From: Limimaricola cinnabarinus
GTDB lineage: Bacteria; Pseudomonadota; Alphaproteobacteria; Rhodobacterales; Rhodobacteraceae
Assembly: GCF_002723615.1 (NCBI RefSeq)
Contig: NZ_KZ304952.1
Location: 124,001-188,000 of the forward strand
Reading direction: 5' to 3'
Length of the DNA stretch: 64,000 nucleotides
Part shown: in pieces, positions 48,716 through 57,984 of the stretch
How positions within the stretch are numbered: the stretch's first letter is position 1
Layout: each line of letters opens with the position of its first letter
Notes under the pieces: model-generated
Told to the model about the DNA's origin: nothing
The model's input: the letters and a program-made list of their open reading frames with translations, nothing else
Database searches by the model: none
Translations under genes and position numbers: made by a program

Positions 48716-50683
48716 TCAGCCGTCCCTGGGCCCCGCCTTGCCGAAGGCGATGGTCCCCAGAAGGGCGTCGAATTCGGACCTCTCGTCGCGCCGCATCGGT
48801 GCGCCGTTGGTGCCGTATTCGTATTCGGTCGTGTCCTCCCCGTCGCCGCGCCCCGCCTTGTCGAGCGCCTCGGCCGCGCGCGACAGGCGCCATGTCAGCC
48901 CCTCGTCGCTCAAGCCCGACTGGTCCTCGACCGCCTCGGCCAGCTCCCTCGCATGGCCGCGCCGCGCGTCGAGCTTGGCCAGCTCCTCGGCGAGGCACAT
49001 GCGCGCCAGCTCGGCGTCGCCGGGTCGGCGGACGCCCGGGCTGATCGCCACATGGCGCTGGGAGAACAGGGTTTCAAGAGCCTGCGCGCCGAGCCGCGCC
49101 TCGAGCGCGCCGCGCAGGTCGGCCTCGTGGTGGCAGGCAAGGATGCCATGCGCCAATGCGGCGTGGTCGGGGTCGCGGCAATCCATCCGCTCCAGCGCCG
49201 GTTCGAACTCGTGCAGCACCTCGGGCGTGGCGATCAGCGTGGCGAGGATGACCGCCTCGCGCAGGTGATCCTCGACCACGCCGCCGGTGGCGAGCATGGA
49301 GGCGCGCGCGGAGGGGCTGGGGGCCAGCGGCAGCTGGCCGGGCTTGAAGAAGCCGCCCTTGCCGCCCCGGTCGATCCGGGTCGGGCCACCCTGGCGGCGC
49401 GGGTTGAACAGCTCCCATTTGAGGCGTTTCAGCTCGGCCTCGTAATGGCCGCGCAGATCCGGCTCGCGGATCTGGGCCACCGCCTCGCGCAGCCGCTTGT
49501 CGAGCGCGGCGCGCCGTTCGGGGCTGTCGAAGTCGTGGCCTTCGGTCTCGCGCCGCCACAGCAGCTGCACCATGGGCTGGGCCTGCGCCACCACCTCGCG
49601 CATCGCGGTCGCGCCCTTGGCGCGGATCAGGTCGTCGGGATCGAGCCCCTCGGGCATCAGCGCGAAGCGCAGCCCCTGCCCCGCGCCGATCAGCGGCAGC
49701 GCGAGGTCGATCACGCGGCGCGCCGCGCGCAGCCCCGCCGCATCGCCGTCGAGCGCGATCACCGGCTCGGGATGGACGCGCCACATCATCTGCAGCTGGC
49801 TTTCGGTGACGGCCGTTCCCAGCGGCGCCACCGCCGCCTTCAACCCGGCCTCCGACAGCGCGATCACATCCATGTAGCCTTCGGCCACGACCAGCGGCTC
49901 ACCCTTGCCCGCCGCCTCGCGGGCCGGGCCGAGATTGTAGAGGTTGCGCCCCTTGTCGAAGAGCTCGGTCTCGGGGGAATTGAGGTATTTCGCCCGCGCA
50001 TTGGGGTCCATCGCCCGCCCGCCCAGCGCGATGGCGCGGCCGCGCGCGTCGCGTATGGGAAAGATGATGCGCCCACGAAACCGGTCATAGGACGCGCCAC
50101 CGCCTTCGGGCCTTGCGGCCAGACCGGCGGCGACGATCATCTCCTCGGGGATGCCCTTGCCCTTGAGCGCGCGGGTGAGCGCGGCGCGGTCGTCGGGGGC
50201 GAAGCCCAGCTCCCAGCGCGCCTGCGCCTCGCCGTCGAGCCCGCGCCCGGCGAGGTAGTCACGCGCCGCCGCTGCGCCATTGGTGCGCAGCTGCATGCGG
50301 AACCACTGCACCGCCTGCTCCATCACCTCGACCAGCTCGCTCCGCCGATCGGCCTTCTTTTGCGCCTGCGGATCGCGCTCGGGCATGGCCATGCCGGCCT
50401 CGCCCGCGAGGATCTTCACCGCCTCGATGAAGTCGACATTCTCGGTCTCGCGCACGAAGGAGATCGCGTCGCCCTTCGCGTGGCAGCCGAAGCAGTAGTA
50501 GAAGCCCTTGCGGTCGTCGACGTGGAAGCTTGCCGATTTTTCCTGATGAAAGGGGCACGGCGCCCAGAAGTCGCCCTTGGACTGGTTCGACTTCTTCATG
50601 TCCCACGCGACCTTGCGCCCGACCACCTGGCCGAGGCTGAGGCGCGTGCGCAATTCGTCGAGGAAACCGGGGGGCAGACTCAT
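48716..50683 (-). CDS. dnaG: DNA primase
   Basis: The 655-residue primase makes RNA primers for replication. It has the zinc-binding domain ([11 protein letters not shown] ... [11 protein letters not shown]), the TOPRIM core ([27 protein letters not shown]) and a C-terminal helicase-binding domain. ATG 50683 gives [12 protein letters not shown]; no Shine-Dalgarno site precedes it, and a promoter-like TGGACT-N17-GATATT would place the RNA start at the ATG. rpoD follows. Confidence 0.95.
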   Translation of the reverse strand: MSLPPGFLDELRTRLSLGQVVGRKVAWDMKKSNQSKGDFWAPCPFHQEKSASFHVDDRKGFYYCFGCHAKGDAISFVRETENVDFIEAVKILAGEAGMAMPERDPQAQKKADRRSELVEVMEQAVQWFRMQLRTNGAAAARDYLAGRGLDGEAQARWELGFAPDDRAALTRALKGKGIPEEMIVAAGLAARPEGGGASYDRFRGRIIFPIRDARGRAIALGGRAMDPNARAKYLNSPETELFDKGRNLYNLGPAREAAGKGEPLVVAEGYMDVIALSEAGLKAAVAPLGTAVTESQLQMMWRVHPEPVIALDGDAAGLRAARRVIDLALPLIGAGQGLRFALMPEGLDPDDLIRAKGATAMREVVAQAQPMVQLLWRRETEGHDFDSPERRAALDKRLREAVAQIREPDLRGHYEAELKRLKWELFNPRRQGGPTRIDRGGKGGFFKPGQLPLAPSPSARASMLATGGVVEDHLREAVILATLIATPEVLHEFEPALERMDCRDPDHAALAHGILACHHEADLRGALEARLGAQALETLFSQRHVAISPGVRRPGDAELARMCLAEELAKLDARRGHARELAEAVEDQSGLSDEGLTWRLSRAAEALDKAGRGDGEDTTEYEYGTNGAPMRRDERSEFDALLGTIAFGKAGPRDG

Positions 50684-50689
50684 GGCGCC

Positions 50690-50718
50690 AATATCGGGCC
50701 GGGCGCGGGCCAAGTCCA
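50690..50718 (-). promoter_or_regulatory. Putative promoter for a leaderless dnaG mRNA
   Basis: On the minus strand TGGACT (50718-50713), 17 bases, GATATT (50695-50690), then GGCGCC and the dnaG ATG. Same layout and same 14-mer as upstream of uvrD. Confidence 0.38.
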
Positions 50719-50764
50719 GAACCCCCACCCCGCGCGGGCGATCAATTCTTTCGCGCCGCCCCCC

Positions 50765-50794
50765 GGTTCATCTTTCCTGAAATACGCATGGCGC
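50765..50794. repeat. Dispersed 30-base intergenic repeat, copy 2
   Basis: GGTTCATCTTTC followed by CTGAAATACGCATGGCGC, 28 of 30 bases identical to 16468-16497. It lies just past the tadA stop. Confidence 0.7.
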
Positions 50795-50816
50795 ATGGCC
50801 GGCCCCGCGCGCGGCC

Positions 50817-51272
50817 TCACCCATTTCGCAGCCCCGCGAAGAACCGGGCGAGCAGCGCTTGGGCTTCCCCTGCCGCGATCCCGTCGAAGATCTCGGGGCG
50901 ATGGTGGCATTGCGGGTGCGAAAAGACGCGCGCGCCTTGCGCCACGCCGCCGGATTTGGGGTCCGCCGCGCCGTAATGCAGCCGCGCGATCCGGGCGTAG
51001 GAGATGGCGGCGGCGCACATCGGGCAAGGCTCCAGCGTTACCCATAGCGCGCAGCCCGTCAGCCGCTCGGAGCCAAGGCTGGCGCAGGCCTGCCGGATCG
51101 CCAGCATTTCGGCATGCGCCGTGGGATCGCTTCTCTCGCGCGTGCGGTTGCCCGCCTGCCCGATCACCCGGCCCGACGCATCCGCCACCACCGCGCCCAC
51201 CGGCACCTCGCCGCGCGCGGCGGCGGCGCGCGCCTCGGTCAGCGCGAGGGTCATATGGGAGCGAAACCGCAT
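50817..51272 (-). CDS. tadA: tRNA adenosine(34) deaminase
   Basis: The 151-residue zinc deaminase converts A34 to inosine in tRNA-Arg(ACG). Zinc ligands and catalytic Glu are in THAE-type DPTAHAEMLAIRQA and LEPCPMCAAAI. The length is standard. ATG 51272 has a weak site; an internal ATG six codons later is possible. It is divergent from the pseudouridine synthase gene 64 bases away. Confidence 0.94.
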   Translation of the reverse strand: MRFRSHMTLALTEARAAAARGEVPVGAVVADASGRVIGQAGNRTRERSDPTAHAEMLAIRQACASLGSERLTGCALWVTLEPCPMCAAAISYARIARLHYGAADPKSGGVAQGARVFSHPQCHHRPEIFDGIAAGEAQALLARFFAGLRNG

Positions 51273-51336
51273 GCGGCCTGATGCCCTGCCCGCCTGCGCT
51301 CTGGCAAGGGGGCGCGCGAGCGGCTATGGCGGGGGC

Positions 51337-52248
51337 ATGGACAAGAACGACACCCCAGAGGGCGACCGGATCGCCAAGGTTCTCGCGCGTGCCGGCGTCG
51401 CCTCGCGCCGCGAGGCGGAGCGCATGATCGAGGATGGCCGCGTCAAGGTGAACGGCACGCGGATCTTTTCCCCGGCGCTGAACGTGACGCAAAAGGACCG
51501 CATCACCGTCGATGGCGCGCCGCTCGCCGCGCCCGAGCCCGCGCGGCTGTGGCTCTATCACAAGCCCGCGGGCCTCGTGACCTCCGCCTCGGACGAGAAG
51601 GGCCGCAAGACCGTCTTCGACGAGCTGCCGGACGACCTGCCGCGGGTGATGAGCGTGGGCCGTCTCGACCTCAACTCCGAGGGGCTGTTGCTGCTCACCA
51701 ATGACGGCGAGCTGAAGCGTCGGCTGGAGCTGCCCTCCACGGGCTGGCTCAGGCGCTACCGGGTGCGGATCAACGGCTCGGTCAGCGAGGAAAAGCTCGA
51801 CCGGCTGCGCAAGGGTATCTCGGTCGAGGGCGTCGATTACCAGCCGATGCAGGTGACCTTCGATCGCCAGCAGGGTGCCAATGCGTGGCTGACGATCGGG
51901 CTGCGCGAGGGCAAGAACCGCGAGATCCGCCGTGTCATGGCCGCGCTCGAGGTGACGGTGAACCGGCTGATCCGGGTCAGCTACGGCCCGTTCCAGATCG
52001 GCAATCTTCAGCCCGGCGAAGTCGAGGAGATCCGGCCCAAGGTGCTGCGCGAGCAGCTGGGCGAAAGCGACGGCCCCAAGGTGCAGCGCCGCCGCCCCGA
52101 TGGCAGCCCCGGCGCCAGGCCCGCTGTGCGTGGTGGCGGCAAGGACGGCCCCAGGGGGCCGGGCGGCGCGCGCAAGCAGGCCGCGAAGGCGCAGCCGGGG
52201 CGCGGCGCGCCCTCCGGCGGGCGGGGGCCGAAACCGCCCAAACGCTGA
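51337..52248 (+). CDS. rluB: Ribosomal large-subunit pseudouridine synthase, RluB/RsuA family
   Basis: The 303-residue enzyme isomerises a uridine of rRNA. An N-terminal S4 domain (DRIAKVLARAGVASRREAER) is followed by the catalytic domain with the active Asp in VGRLDLNSEGLLLLTNDGEL. The last 60 residues are Gly/Pro/Arg/Lys-rich and probably disordered. RluB (position 2605) is the likely member; RsuA and RluE/F are close relatives. The unrelated operon at 52316 follows. Confidence 0.88.
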   Translation: MDKNDTPEGDRIAKVLARAGVASRREAERMIEDGRVKVNGTRIFSPALNVTQKDRITVDGAPLAAPEPARLWLYHKPAGLVTSASDEKGRKTVFDELPDDLPRVMSVGRLDLNSEGLLLLTNDGELKRRLELPSTGWLRRYRVRINGSVSEEKLDRLRKGISVEGVDYQPMQVTFDRQQGANAWLTIGLREGKNREIRRVMAALEVTVNRLIRVSYGPFQIGNLQPGEVEEIRPKVLREQLGESDGPKVQRRRPDGSPGARPAVRGGGKDGPRGPGGARKQAAKAQPGRGAPSGGRGPKPPKR

Positions 52249-52255
52249 GCGCCTC

Positions 52256-52284
52256 TCGAAAACGCGTGGCATGGCCCCTATTAT
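52256..52284 (+). promoter_or_regulatory. Putative promoter of the XpaC-TelA operon
   Basis: TCGAAA (52256-52261, four of six to consensus), a 17-base spacer and TATTAT (52279-52284, five of six). It starts 8 bases after the rluB stop and 60 bases before the first operon start. Confidence 0.45.
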
Positions 52285-52315
52285 CCAAGAGGACTGACCA
52301 AGGAATTCACGGGCC

Positions 52316-52528
52316 ATGATGCGACTTGTCCTGCTGCTGCTCATCGCCGCCGCGCTGGTCTTTGCCGGCGGCCAGGCGCTCAAGGCGCTGCGCGGCCTGG
52401 CGCGACGGCGCGCCGCGCCGCCCGTCCCACAGGAGGATGCCATGCCTGCCCCGTTTCGGACGATCGCCTATATCGTGCTGTTGGCGCTGATGGCCGGCAC
52501 CGCCACCGGCCTGCTGGGGGCCGGCTGA
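52316..52528 (+). CDS. Small two-helix membrane protein of unknown function
   Basis: The 70-residue product has an N-terminal hydrophobic helix (LVLLLLIAAALVFAGGQAL), a basic linker (RGLARRRAAPP) and a second helix at the C-terminus (IAYIVLLALMAGTATGLLG). Two adjacent ATGs (52316 and 52319) are possible starts. It is the first gene of the operon and its TGA overlaps the next ATG by one base. No family recognised. Confidence 0.65.
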   Translation: MMRLVLLLLIAAALVFAGGQALKALRGLARRRAAPPVPQEDAMPAPFRTIAYIVLLALMAGTATGLLGAG

Positions 52529-53433
52529 TGGCGCGGCGCTTCGGCGGGCGCTACAGCCCCGGACAGAGCGATGACGGCACCGCCGCCCCCGCCCCCGATC
52601 CGCGCGATGCGCCGCGGATCGACCCGGCGGGCGCGCGGGTGAACCTGCTCTTCGTGCCGCCCGCCCTTCTGGCGCTGTTCTCGCTCGGCGCGGGGCCTGC
52701 CGGTCTCGTCGCGGGGCTCGCGGGCGCGGGCGTGCTCGCGGCGGCGGCGTTCCTCTTGCGCGACGGGCTTCGGGCCGAGGCCGAATGGCGTGCGCGCGCC
52801 GTGGCGCGCCGCCCGGCCTGGCCGCGCAAGATGATGGCCTCGGGGCTCACCGGCCTCGGCGTGGCACTCGCGGCATGGTCCGGCGATGGCGGGATCGTCG
52901 GTGCCGCGCTCTACGGGCTCGCGGCCTCGGGGCTGCATGTCGCCTCCTTCGGGATCGACCCGATGTCGGACAAGCGGATCGAGGGGGTGGACGACCACCA
53001 GCAGGACCGGGTGGCCAAGGTGGTCGACGAGGCCGAGAGCTATCTCGCGCAGATGCGCGAGGCGATCTCGGGCCTGCGCGACCGCCACCTCGACGAGCGC
53101 GTCACCGCCTTTCAGGCCCGCGCGCGCGAGATGATCCGCACCGTGGAGCGCGATCCGCGCGACCTGACGCAGGCGCGGCGCTATCTCGGCGTCTACCTGA
53201 TGGGCGCGCGCGACGCTTCGGTGAAATTCGCGGAGCTTTGGCAGCGAAACCGCGACAGCGCGGCGCGGGCCGAGTATGAATCGCTCCTGACGGATCTCGA
53301 CGCCAACTTCGCGGCCCGCACCGAGACGATGCTGCTTTCGGACCGGACCGACATGGATATCGAGATCCGGGTGTTGCGGGATCGCCTGGCGCGCGAGGGC
53401 GTTGTGGCGAAGTCTGAAGAAGGGAACGAGTGA
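52528..53433 (+). CDS. XpaC-like (5-bromo-4-chloroindolyl phosphate hydrolysis) family protein
   Basis: The 301-residue product has two pairs of hydrophobic segments (FVPPALLALFSLGAGPAGLV and SGLTGLGVALAAWSGDGG regions). A cytoplasmic helical domain follows, with KVVDEAESYLAQMREAISGL and ARRYLGVYLMGARDASVKFAEL. This second half is the part shared with XpaC, a protein usually paired with TelA. The biochemical activity in the name is doubtful; no catalytic site is evident. The stop overlaps the telA-like start (TGATG). Confidence 0.75.
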   Translation: MARRFGGRYSPGQSDDGTAAPAPDPRDAPRIDPAGARVNLLFVPPALLALFSLGAGPAGLVAGLAGAGVLAAAAFLLRDGLRAEAEWRARAVARRPAWPRKMMASGLTGLGVALAAWSGDGGIVGAALYGLAASGLHVASFGIDPMSDKRIEGVDDHQQDRVAKVVDEAESYLAQMREAISGLRDRHLDERVTAFQARAREMIRTVERDPRDLTQARRYLGVYLMGARDASVKFAELWQRNRDSAARAEYESLLTDLDANFAARTETMLLSDRTDMDIEIRVLRDRLAREGVVAKSEEGNE

Positions 53434-54599
53434 TGTCCGACAAGACCCGCGACGCGGCGGCCGCCCGCATGACCGAGATCGAGGTGCTGAACGACGCGCG
53501 CCTGCCCGACCCGGCGCCCGAGCTGACGCTGGAGGCGGCCGCGCCCGAGCAAAGCGCCGAGATCCGCAAGCGGATGACCGAGATCGACCTCGGCGACACC
53601 AATTCCATCGTGCGCTTCGGCTCGGGCGCGCAGGCCGAATTGCAGCAGATCAGCCAGTCGATGCTGCAGGGCGTGCAGAACAAGGATGTGGGCCCGGCGG
53701 GCGACAGCCTGCGCGACATCGTCGCCACGATCCGCGGCTTCGACGTGGGCGAGCTCGACCCGAACCGCAAACGCTCATTGTGGGACAGGCTGATGGGCCG
53801 CGCCAAGCCGCTGGCGAAGTTCACCGAGCGCTACCGCGAGGTGCAAGGCCAGATCGACCGCATCACCGACGAGCTTCTGCGCCACGAGCACGCGCTGATG
53901 AAGGACATCGAGAGCCTCGACGTGCTCTACGACAAGACGCTCGCCTTCTATGACGAGCTGGCGCTCTACATCGCCGCCGGCGAGGCGCGGCTGAGGGAGA
54001 TCGACGAGAGCGAGATCCCGGCGCAGCAGGCCCGGGTCGAGGCCGCCCCCGAGGAGGAGCAGGTCATGGCCGCGCAGGAGCTGCGCGACATGCGCGCCGC
54101 GCGCGACGATCTGGAGCGCCGGGTGCACGACCTCAAGCTCACCCGGCAGGTGACGATGCAGTCCCTGCCCTCGATCCGTCTGGTGCAGGAGAACGACAAG
54201 AGCCTCGTCACCAAGATCAACTCGACCCTCGTGAACACCGTGCCGCTGTGGGAGACGCAGCTGGCGCAGGCGGTGACGATCCAGCGCGGCGCGGCGGCGG
54301 CGGGTGCCGTGCGCGAGGCCAATGATCTCACCAACGATCTTCTGCGCTCGAACGCCGAGAACCTGCGCTCGGCCAACAAGGCGATCCGCACCGAGATGGA
54401 GCGCGGCGTGTTCGACATCGAGGCGGTGAAGGCGGCCAATGCCAACCTCATCGCCACGATCGACGAAAGCCTCGACATCGCCGATGAGGGCAAGCGCAAG
54501 CGCGCCGAGGCCGAGGCCGAGCTGCGCCGCATGGAAGACGAGCTGAAATCGGCGCTGGGTGCCGCGCGCGGCCGGGCCGCCGCGCCCTCGCGGGGGTGA
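53433..54599 (+). CDS. TelA/KlaA-like toxic anion resistance protein
   Basis: The 388-residue, almost fully helical cytoplasmic protein has the TelA pattern: IVRFGSGAQAELQQISQSML, LLGR-like RKRSLWDRLMGRAKPLAKF, HEHALMKDIESLDVLYDKTL and ESIRL-like MQSLPSIRLVQENDKSLV. Homologues lie on tellurite-resistance plasmids and in Ter-type stress clusters, but the mechanism is unknown. It follows XpaC with overlapping codons, the standard pairing. Confidence 0.87.
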   Translation: MSDKTRDAAAARMTEIEVLNDARLPDPAPELTLEAAAPEQSAEIRKRMTEIDLGDTNSIVRFGSGAQAELQQISQSMLQGVQNKDVGPAGDSLRDIVATIRGFDVGELDPNRKRSLWDRLMGRAKPLAKFTERYREVQGQIDRITDELLRHEHALMKDIESLDVLYDKTLAFYDELALYIAAGEARLREIDESEIPAQQARVEAAPEEEQVMAAQELRDMRAARDDLERRVHDLKLTRQVTMQSLPSIRLVQENDKSLVTKINSTLVNTVPLWETQLAQAVTIQRGAAAAGAVREANDLTNDLLRSNAENLRSANKAIRTEMERGVFDIEAVKAANANLIATIDESLDIADEGKRKRAEAEAELRRMEDELKSALGAARGRAAAPSRG

Positions 54600-54606
54600 G
54601 CGGGGC

Positions 54607-55608
54607 ATGGGGGTGCGGTCGCTCGGCATGATCCTCGGGGCATCGGTCCTGGCATTCGCGGCGGGCTGCGCGCCTGAGGTCGAGCTCGTGCCCGTGACAC
54701 CGCCGCGCAACCAGCCGGTGGCCAAGGCGCCGACCCCCAGCGCCCCGGAGGCGACCCCGGCGCCGCAGCCGCGCCCCGCCGCCAGCCCCGACCCGGCGCG
54801 CTCGGCGGCGAGCAAGGCCCTGTCGCAGCATTACGCGCGGCTGCAATCCGACCTCGTGACCCAGGGCCTGTTGCGCGGCGATGGCGGCGGGCCGGACACG
54901 CCCTTCACCGACACGATGCTGGCGCGCAACTTCATCCGCATCGCGCTTTACGACGAATACGTGGCCGATGGCGCGAACCTGCGCGCCGAGGCGACGATGA
55001 GCCGCCTGCGCCGCTGGGAGACGCCGATCCGCATGGATGTGCAGTTCGGCGAGACCGTCCCCGCCAAGCAGCGCGCGCGCGACCGCAATGCCGTCGCGGC
55101 CTATGCCGCGCGGCTGTCGCGGCTCACCGGCGTGCCGATCGGCCAGACCGCGGGCGAGGGCAATTTCTCGGTGCTGATCCTCAACGAGGAGGACCGGCTC
55201 GGCTATGAGGCGAAGCTCAAGCAGATGGTGCCGGGCATCGCCGAAAGCTCGGTGCGCGCCTTCCTGAACCCGTCGCGCTCGACGCTGTGCCTCGTCATCG
55301 CCTTCTCGGAAGATGGCGGCAATACCTACAGCCGCGCCGTGGCGCTGATCCGGGGCGAGCATCCCGACATGCTGCGCCTTGCCTGCATCCACGAGGAGCT
55401 GGCCCAAGGCATGGGGCTGGCCAATGACAGCCCGCAGGCGCGCCCCTCGATCTTCAACGACGACGAGGAGTTCGGCCTGCTGACGCGGCATGACGAGCTC
55501 TTGCTGAAAATGCTCTACGACCCGCGGCTTCGCCCCGGGATGAGCGCCGTCGAGGCCGCGCCGATCGCGCGGCGGATCGCGGCGGAACTGGTCGGCGGCA
55601 ACAGCTGA
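54607..55608 (+). CDS. DUF2927 lipoprotein
   Basis: The 333-residue product has a lipobox (LAFAAGC, Cys about 21), a Pro/Ala-rich linker of about 45 residues and a DUF2927 domain. The domain contains RNFIRIALYDEYVADGANL, WETPIRMDVQFGETVP and LACIHEELAQGMGLANDS. The last segment, with HEE, looks like a degraded or novel zinc-peptidase helix; no second ligand motif is obvious. It would be anchored in the envelope, 7 bases after telA. Confidence 0.78.
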   Translation: MGVRSLGMILGASVLAFAAGCAPEVELVPVTPPRNQPVAKAPTPSAPEATPAPQPRPAASPDPARSAASKALSQHYARLQSDLVTQGLLRGDGGGPDTPFTDTMLARNFIRIALYDEYVADGANLRAEATMSRLRRWETPIRMDVQFGETVPAKQRARDRNAVAAYAARLSRLTGVPIGQTAGEGNFSVLILNEEDRLGYEAKLKQMVPGIAESSVRAFLNPSRSTLCLVIAFSEDGGNTYSRAVALIRGEHPDMLRLACIHEELAQGMGLANDSPQARPSIFNDDEEFGLLTRHDELLLKMLYDPRLRPGMSAVEAAPIARRIAAELVGGNS

Positions 55609-55630
55609 CCCTCACGACAGGAGACGATTC

Positions 55631-56761
55631 ATGGGCATTCTCGATTTCCTTTCCGGCCAGTTCATCGACGTCATCCACTGGACCGATGACAGCCGCGACA
55701 CCATGGTCTGGCGCTTCGAGCGCGAGGGCCACGAGATCAAGTACGGCGCCAAGCTCACCGTGCGCGAGGGGCAGGCGGCGGTCTTCGTGCATGAGGGCCA
55801 GCTGGCGGATGTGTTCAAGCCCGGTCTCTACATGCTCGAGACCAACAACATGCCGATCATGACCTCGCTGCAGCATTGGGACCACGGCTTCCGCTCGCCG
55901 TTCAAGTCCGAGGTCTACTTCGTCAACACCACCCGGATCACCAACCAGAAATGGGGCACCAAGAACCCGGTGATGTGCCGCGATCCCGAATTCGGCCCCG
56001 TGCGGCTGCGCGCCTTCGGCTCCTACGCGATGCGGGTTGCGGACCCGGCGCTGTTCTTGCGCGAGATCGTCGGCACGGATGGCGAATTCACCACGCAGGA
56101 AATCTCCTACCAGATCCGCAACATCGTCGTGCAGGAGGCAAGCCGGGTGCTCGCGGGATCGGGCATCCCGGTGCTCGACATGGCGGCCAATACCGGCGAT
56201 CTGGGCCGCGTGGTGCGCGAGGCCATCTCCCCGGTGATCGCGCAATACGGTCTGGAGATCCCCGAATTCTACGTCGAGAACATCTCCCTGCCCGATGCGG
56301 TCGAGCGCGCGCTCGACAAGCGGACCTCGATGGGGATCGTCGGCGATCTGAACCGTTTCGGCCAGTATTCCGCCGCCGAGGCGATGACCACCGCCGCCGC
56401 CAACCCCTCTGGCACGATGGGGGCCGGCATGGGCTTCGGCATGGGCATGGTCGCGGGGCAAGGCCCATGGGGGCCGATGCCCGGCGCGCAGCAGCAGCCG
56501 CAACAGCCGCAGCCCCCGCAGGCCGCGCCGCCCCCGCCACCGCCGCCCCCGGCCGAGCATGTCTGGCATCTGGCGGTGAATGGCGAGGTTTCGGGCCCGT
56601 TCTCCAAGGCCCGTCTGGGCCGCATGGTGACCGAGGGTGGCTTTGGCCGCGACACCCATGTCTGGACCGCCGGTCAGGACGGCTGGAAGCGGGCCGAGGA
56701 TGTGGACGAGCTGGCGCAGCTCTTCACCGTGATGCCACCGCCGCCGCCGCCCGCCCCGTGA
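55631..56761 (+). CDS. SPFH-domain protein with C-terminal GYF_2 domain
   Basis: The 376-residue product begins with the stomatin-like domain of COG4260 (FLSGQFIDVIHWTDDSRDTM, QAAVFVHEGQLADVFKPG, RLRAFGSYAMRVADPALFL). A Met/Gly/Pro-rich linker runs to about residue 310. A GYF_2 (DUF4339) domain follows at about 311-365: WHLAVNGEVSGPFSKARL and VWTAGQDGWKRAEDV. GYF domains bind proline-rich peptides; the linker itself ends in a Pro run. Many homologues end instead in zinc ribbons, which here are in the next gene. Confidence 0.82.
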   Translation: MGILDFLSGQFIDVIHWTDDSRDTMVWRFEREGHEIKYGAKLTVREGQAAVFVHEGQLADVFKPGLYMLETNNMPIMTSLQHWDHGFRSPFKSEVYFVNTTRITNQKWGTKNPVMCRDPEFGPVRLRAFGSYAMRVADPALFLREIVGTDGEFTTQEISYQIRNIVVQEASRVLAGSGIPVLDMAANTGDLGRVVREAISPVIAQYGLEIPEFYVENISLPDAVERALDKRTSMGIVGDLNRFGQYSAAEAMTTAAANPSGTMGAGMGFGMGMVAGQGPWGPMPGAQQQPQQPQPPQAAPPPPPPPPAEHVWHLAVNGEVSGPFSKARLGRMVTEGGFGRDTHVWTAGQDGWKRAEDVDELAQLFTVMPPPPPPAP

Positions 56762-56792
56762 GCTTCGTCGTGCGCCGTCCCATGAGCCGCGC

Positions 56793-57908
56793 ATGACCGG
56801 TCTGGCCGATCCCGCGCCCGCGCAGGTCGTCGAGGAGCACCGCTTTCCCTGCCCGGTCTGCGGCAGCGACATGCATTACGCCCCCGGCACCTCGGAGCTG
56901 GTCTGCACCCATTGCGGCCACCACGAGGCGATCGCGCCGCTGCGCGACCCCGAGGCCACGCGCGAGATCGACTTCGAAAGCGCCCGGCGCGGCGAGGTGC
57001 CGCTCTCCGAGATCGAGGAGACGCGCATCGCCGCCTGCCCCAATTGCGGCGCGCAGGTGGAGTTCGCGCCCGGCACCCATGCCACGCGCTGCCCCTATTG
57101 CGACACCGCCGTGGTCGCCGATACCGGCACACATCGTCATATCAAGCCGCGCGCGCTGCTGCCCTTCGAGGTCGACGAGGCGCATGCGCACGAGGCGCTG
57201 ACGCGCTGGCTCGGCAGCCTGTGGTTCGCGCCGAACGGGCTCAGGGCATACGCCCGCAAGGGGCGGCGGATGAACGGCATCTACGTGCCGTTCTGGACCT
57301 TCGACGCGCAGACCGAGACCGCCTATCGCGGCCAGCGCGGCGACACCTATTACGTCACCCGCACGGTGATGCGCGACGGCAAGCCCACCCAGGTCAGCGA
57401 GCCGCGCATCCGCTGGCGGCGGGTGCGCGGCCGGGTCGCGCGCTTCTTCGACGACATCCTCGTGCTCGGCTCGACCTCCCTGCCCAAGGCCCATACCGAC
57501 AGGCTCGGGCCCTGGGACCTTCCGGCGCTGACCCCCTACCGGCCCGAATACGTGGCGGGCTTCATGGCCGAGGGCTACCAGGTGGAACTCGACGCGGCCT
57601 ATGAGGAGGCGCGCGGGATCATGGAGGACGTCATCCGCACGGATGTGCGCGCCGATATCGGCGGCGACCAGCAGCGGATCGAGGCGATGGAGACGCGGAT
57701 CTCGGACGTCACCTTCAAGCATGTGCTGCTGCCGGTCTGGACCGCCGCCTATCGCTACCGCGGGCAAAGCTACGCCTTCGTGGTCAATGCCCGCTCGGGC
57801 AAGGTGCAGGGCGCGCGGCCCTATTCGAAGTGGAAGATCGCGCTCGCGGTGATCGCCGCTTTGATCGCGGCTGCAATCCTGGGCTATTTCGGCTATCTCA
57901 ACCAGTGA
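56793..57908 (+). CDS. Double zinc-ribbon protein with C-terminal membrane anchor
   Basis: The 371-residue product has two zinc ribbons: CPVCGSDMHYAPG...CTHCG (about residues 20-43) and CPNCGAQVEFAPG...CPYCD (about 79-106). A central domain of unknown fold (YVPFWTFDAQTETAYRGQRG) follows, and one C-terminal membrane helix (IALAVIAALIAAAILGYFGYL). Homologues are often mislabelled as primosomal helicase because of the ribbons, but no helicase motif is present. It is the last gene of the operon, 31 bases after the SPFH gene. Confidence 0.75.
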   Translation: MTGLADPAPAQVVEEHRFPCPVCGSDMHYAPGTSELVCTHCGHHEAIAPLRDPEATREIDFESARRGEVPLSEIEETRIAACPNCGAQVEFAPGTHATRCPYCDTAVVADTGTHRHIKPRALLPFEVDEAHAHEALTRWLGSLWFAPNGLRAYARKGRRMNGIYVPFWTFDAQTETAYRGQRGDTYYVTRTVMRDGKPTQVSEPRIRWRRVRGRVARFFDDILVLGSTSLPKAHTDRLGPWDLPALTPYRPEYVAGFMAEGYQVELDAAYEEARGIMEDVIRTDVRADIGGDQQRIEAMETRISDVTFKHVLLPVWTAAYRYRGQSYAFVVNARSGKVQGARPYSKWKIALAVIAALIAAAILGYFGYLNQ

Positions 57909-57984
57909 GCCCGCTTGCACGACCCCGTGTCAGGCGGCATTGTCCGCGCCGATCCCGATGCCCCAAGATCCGGAAGGAAACGGA

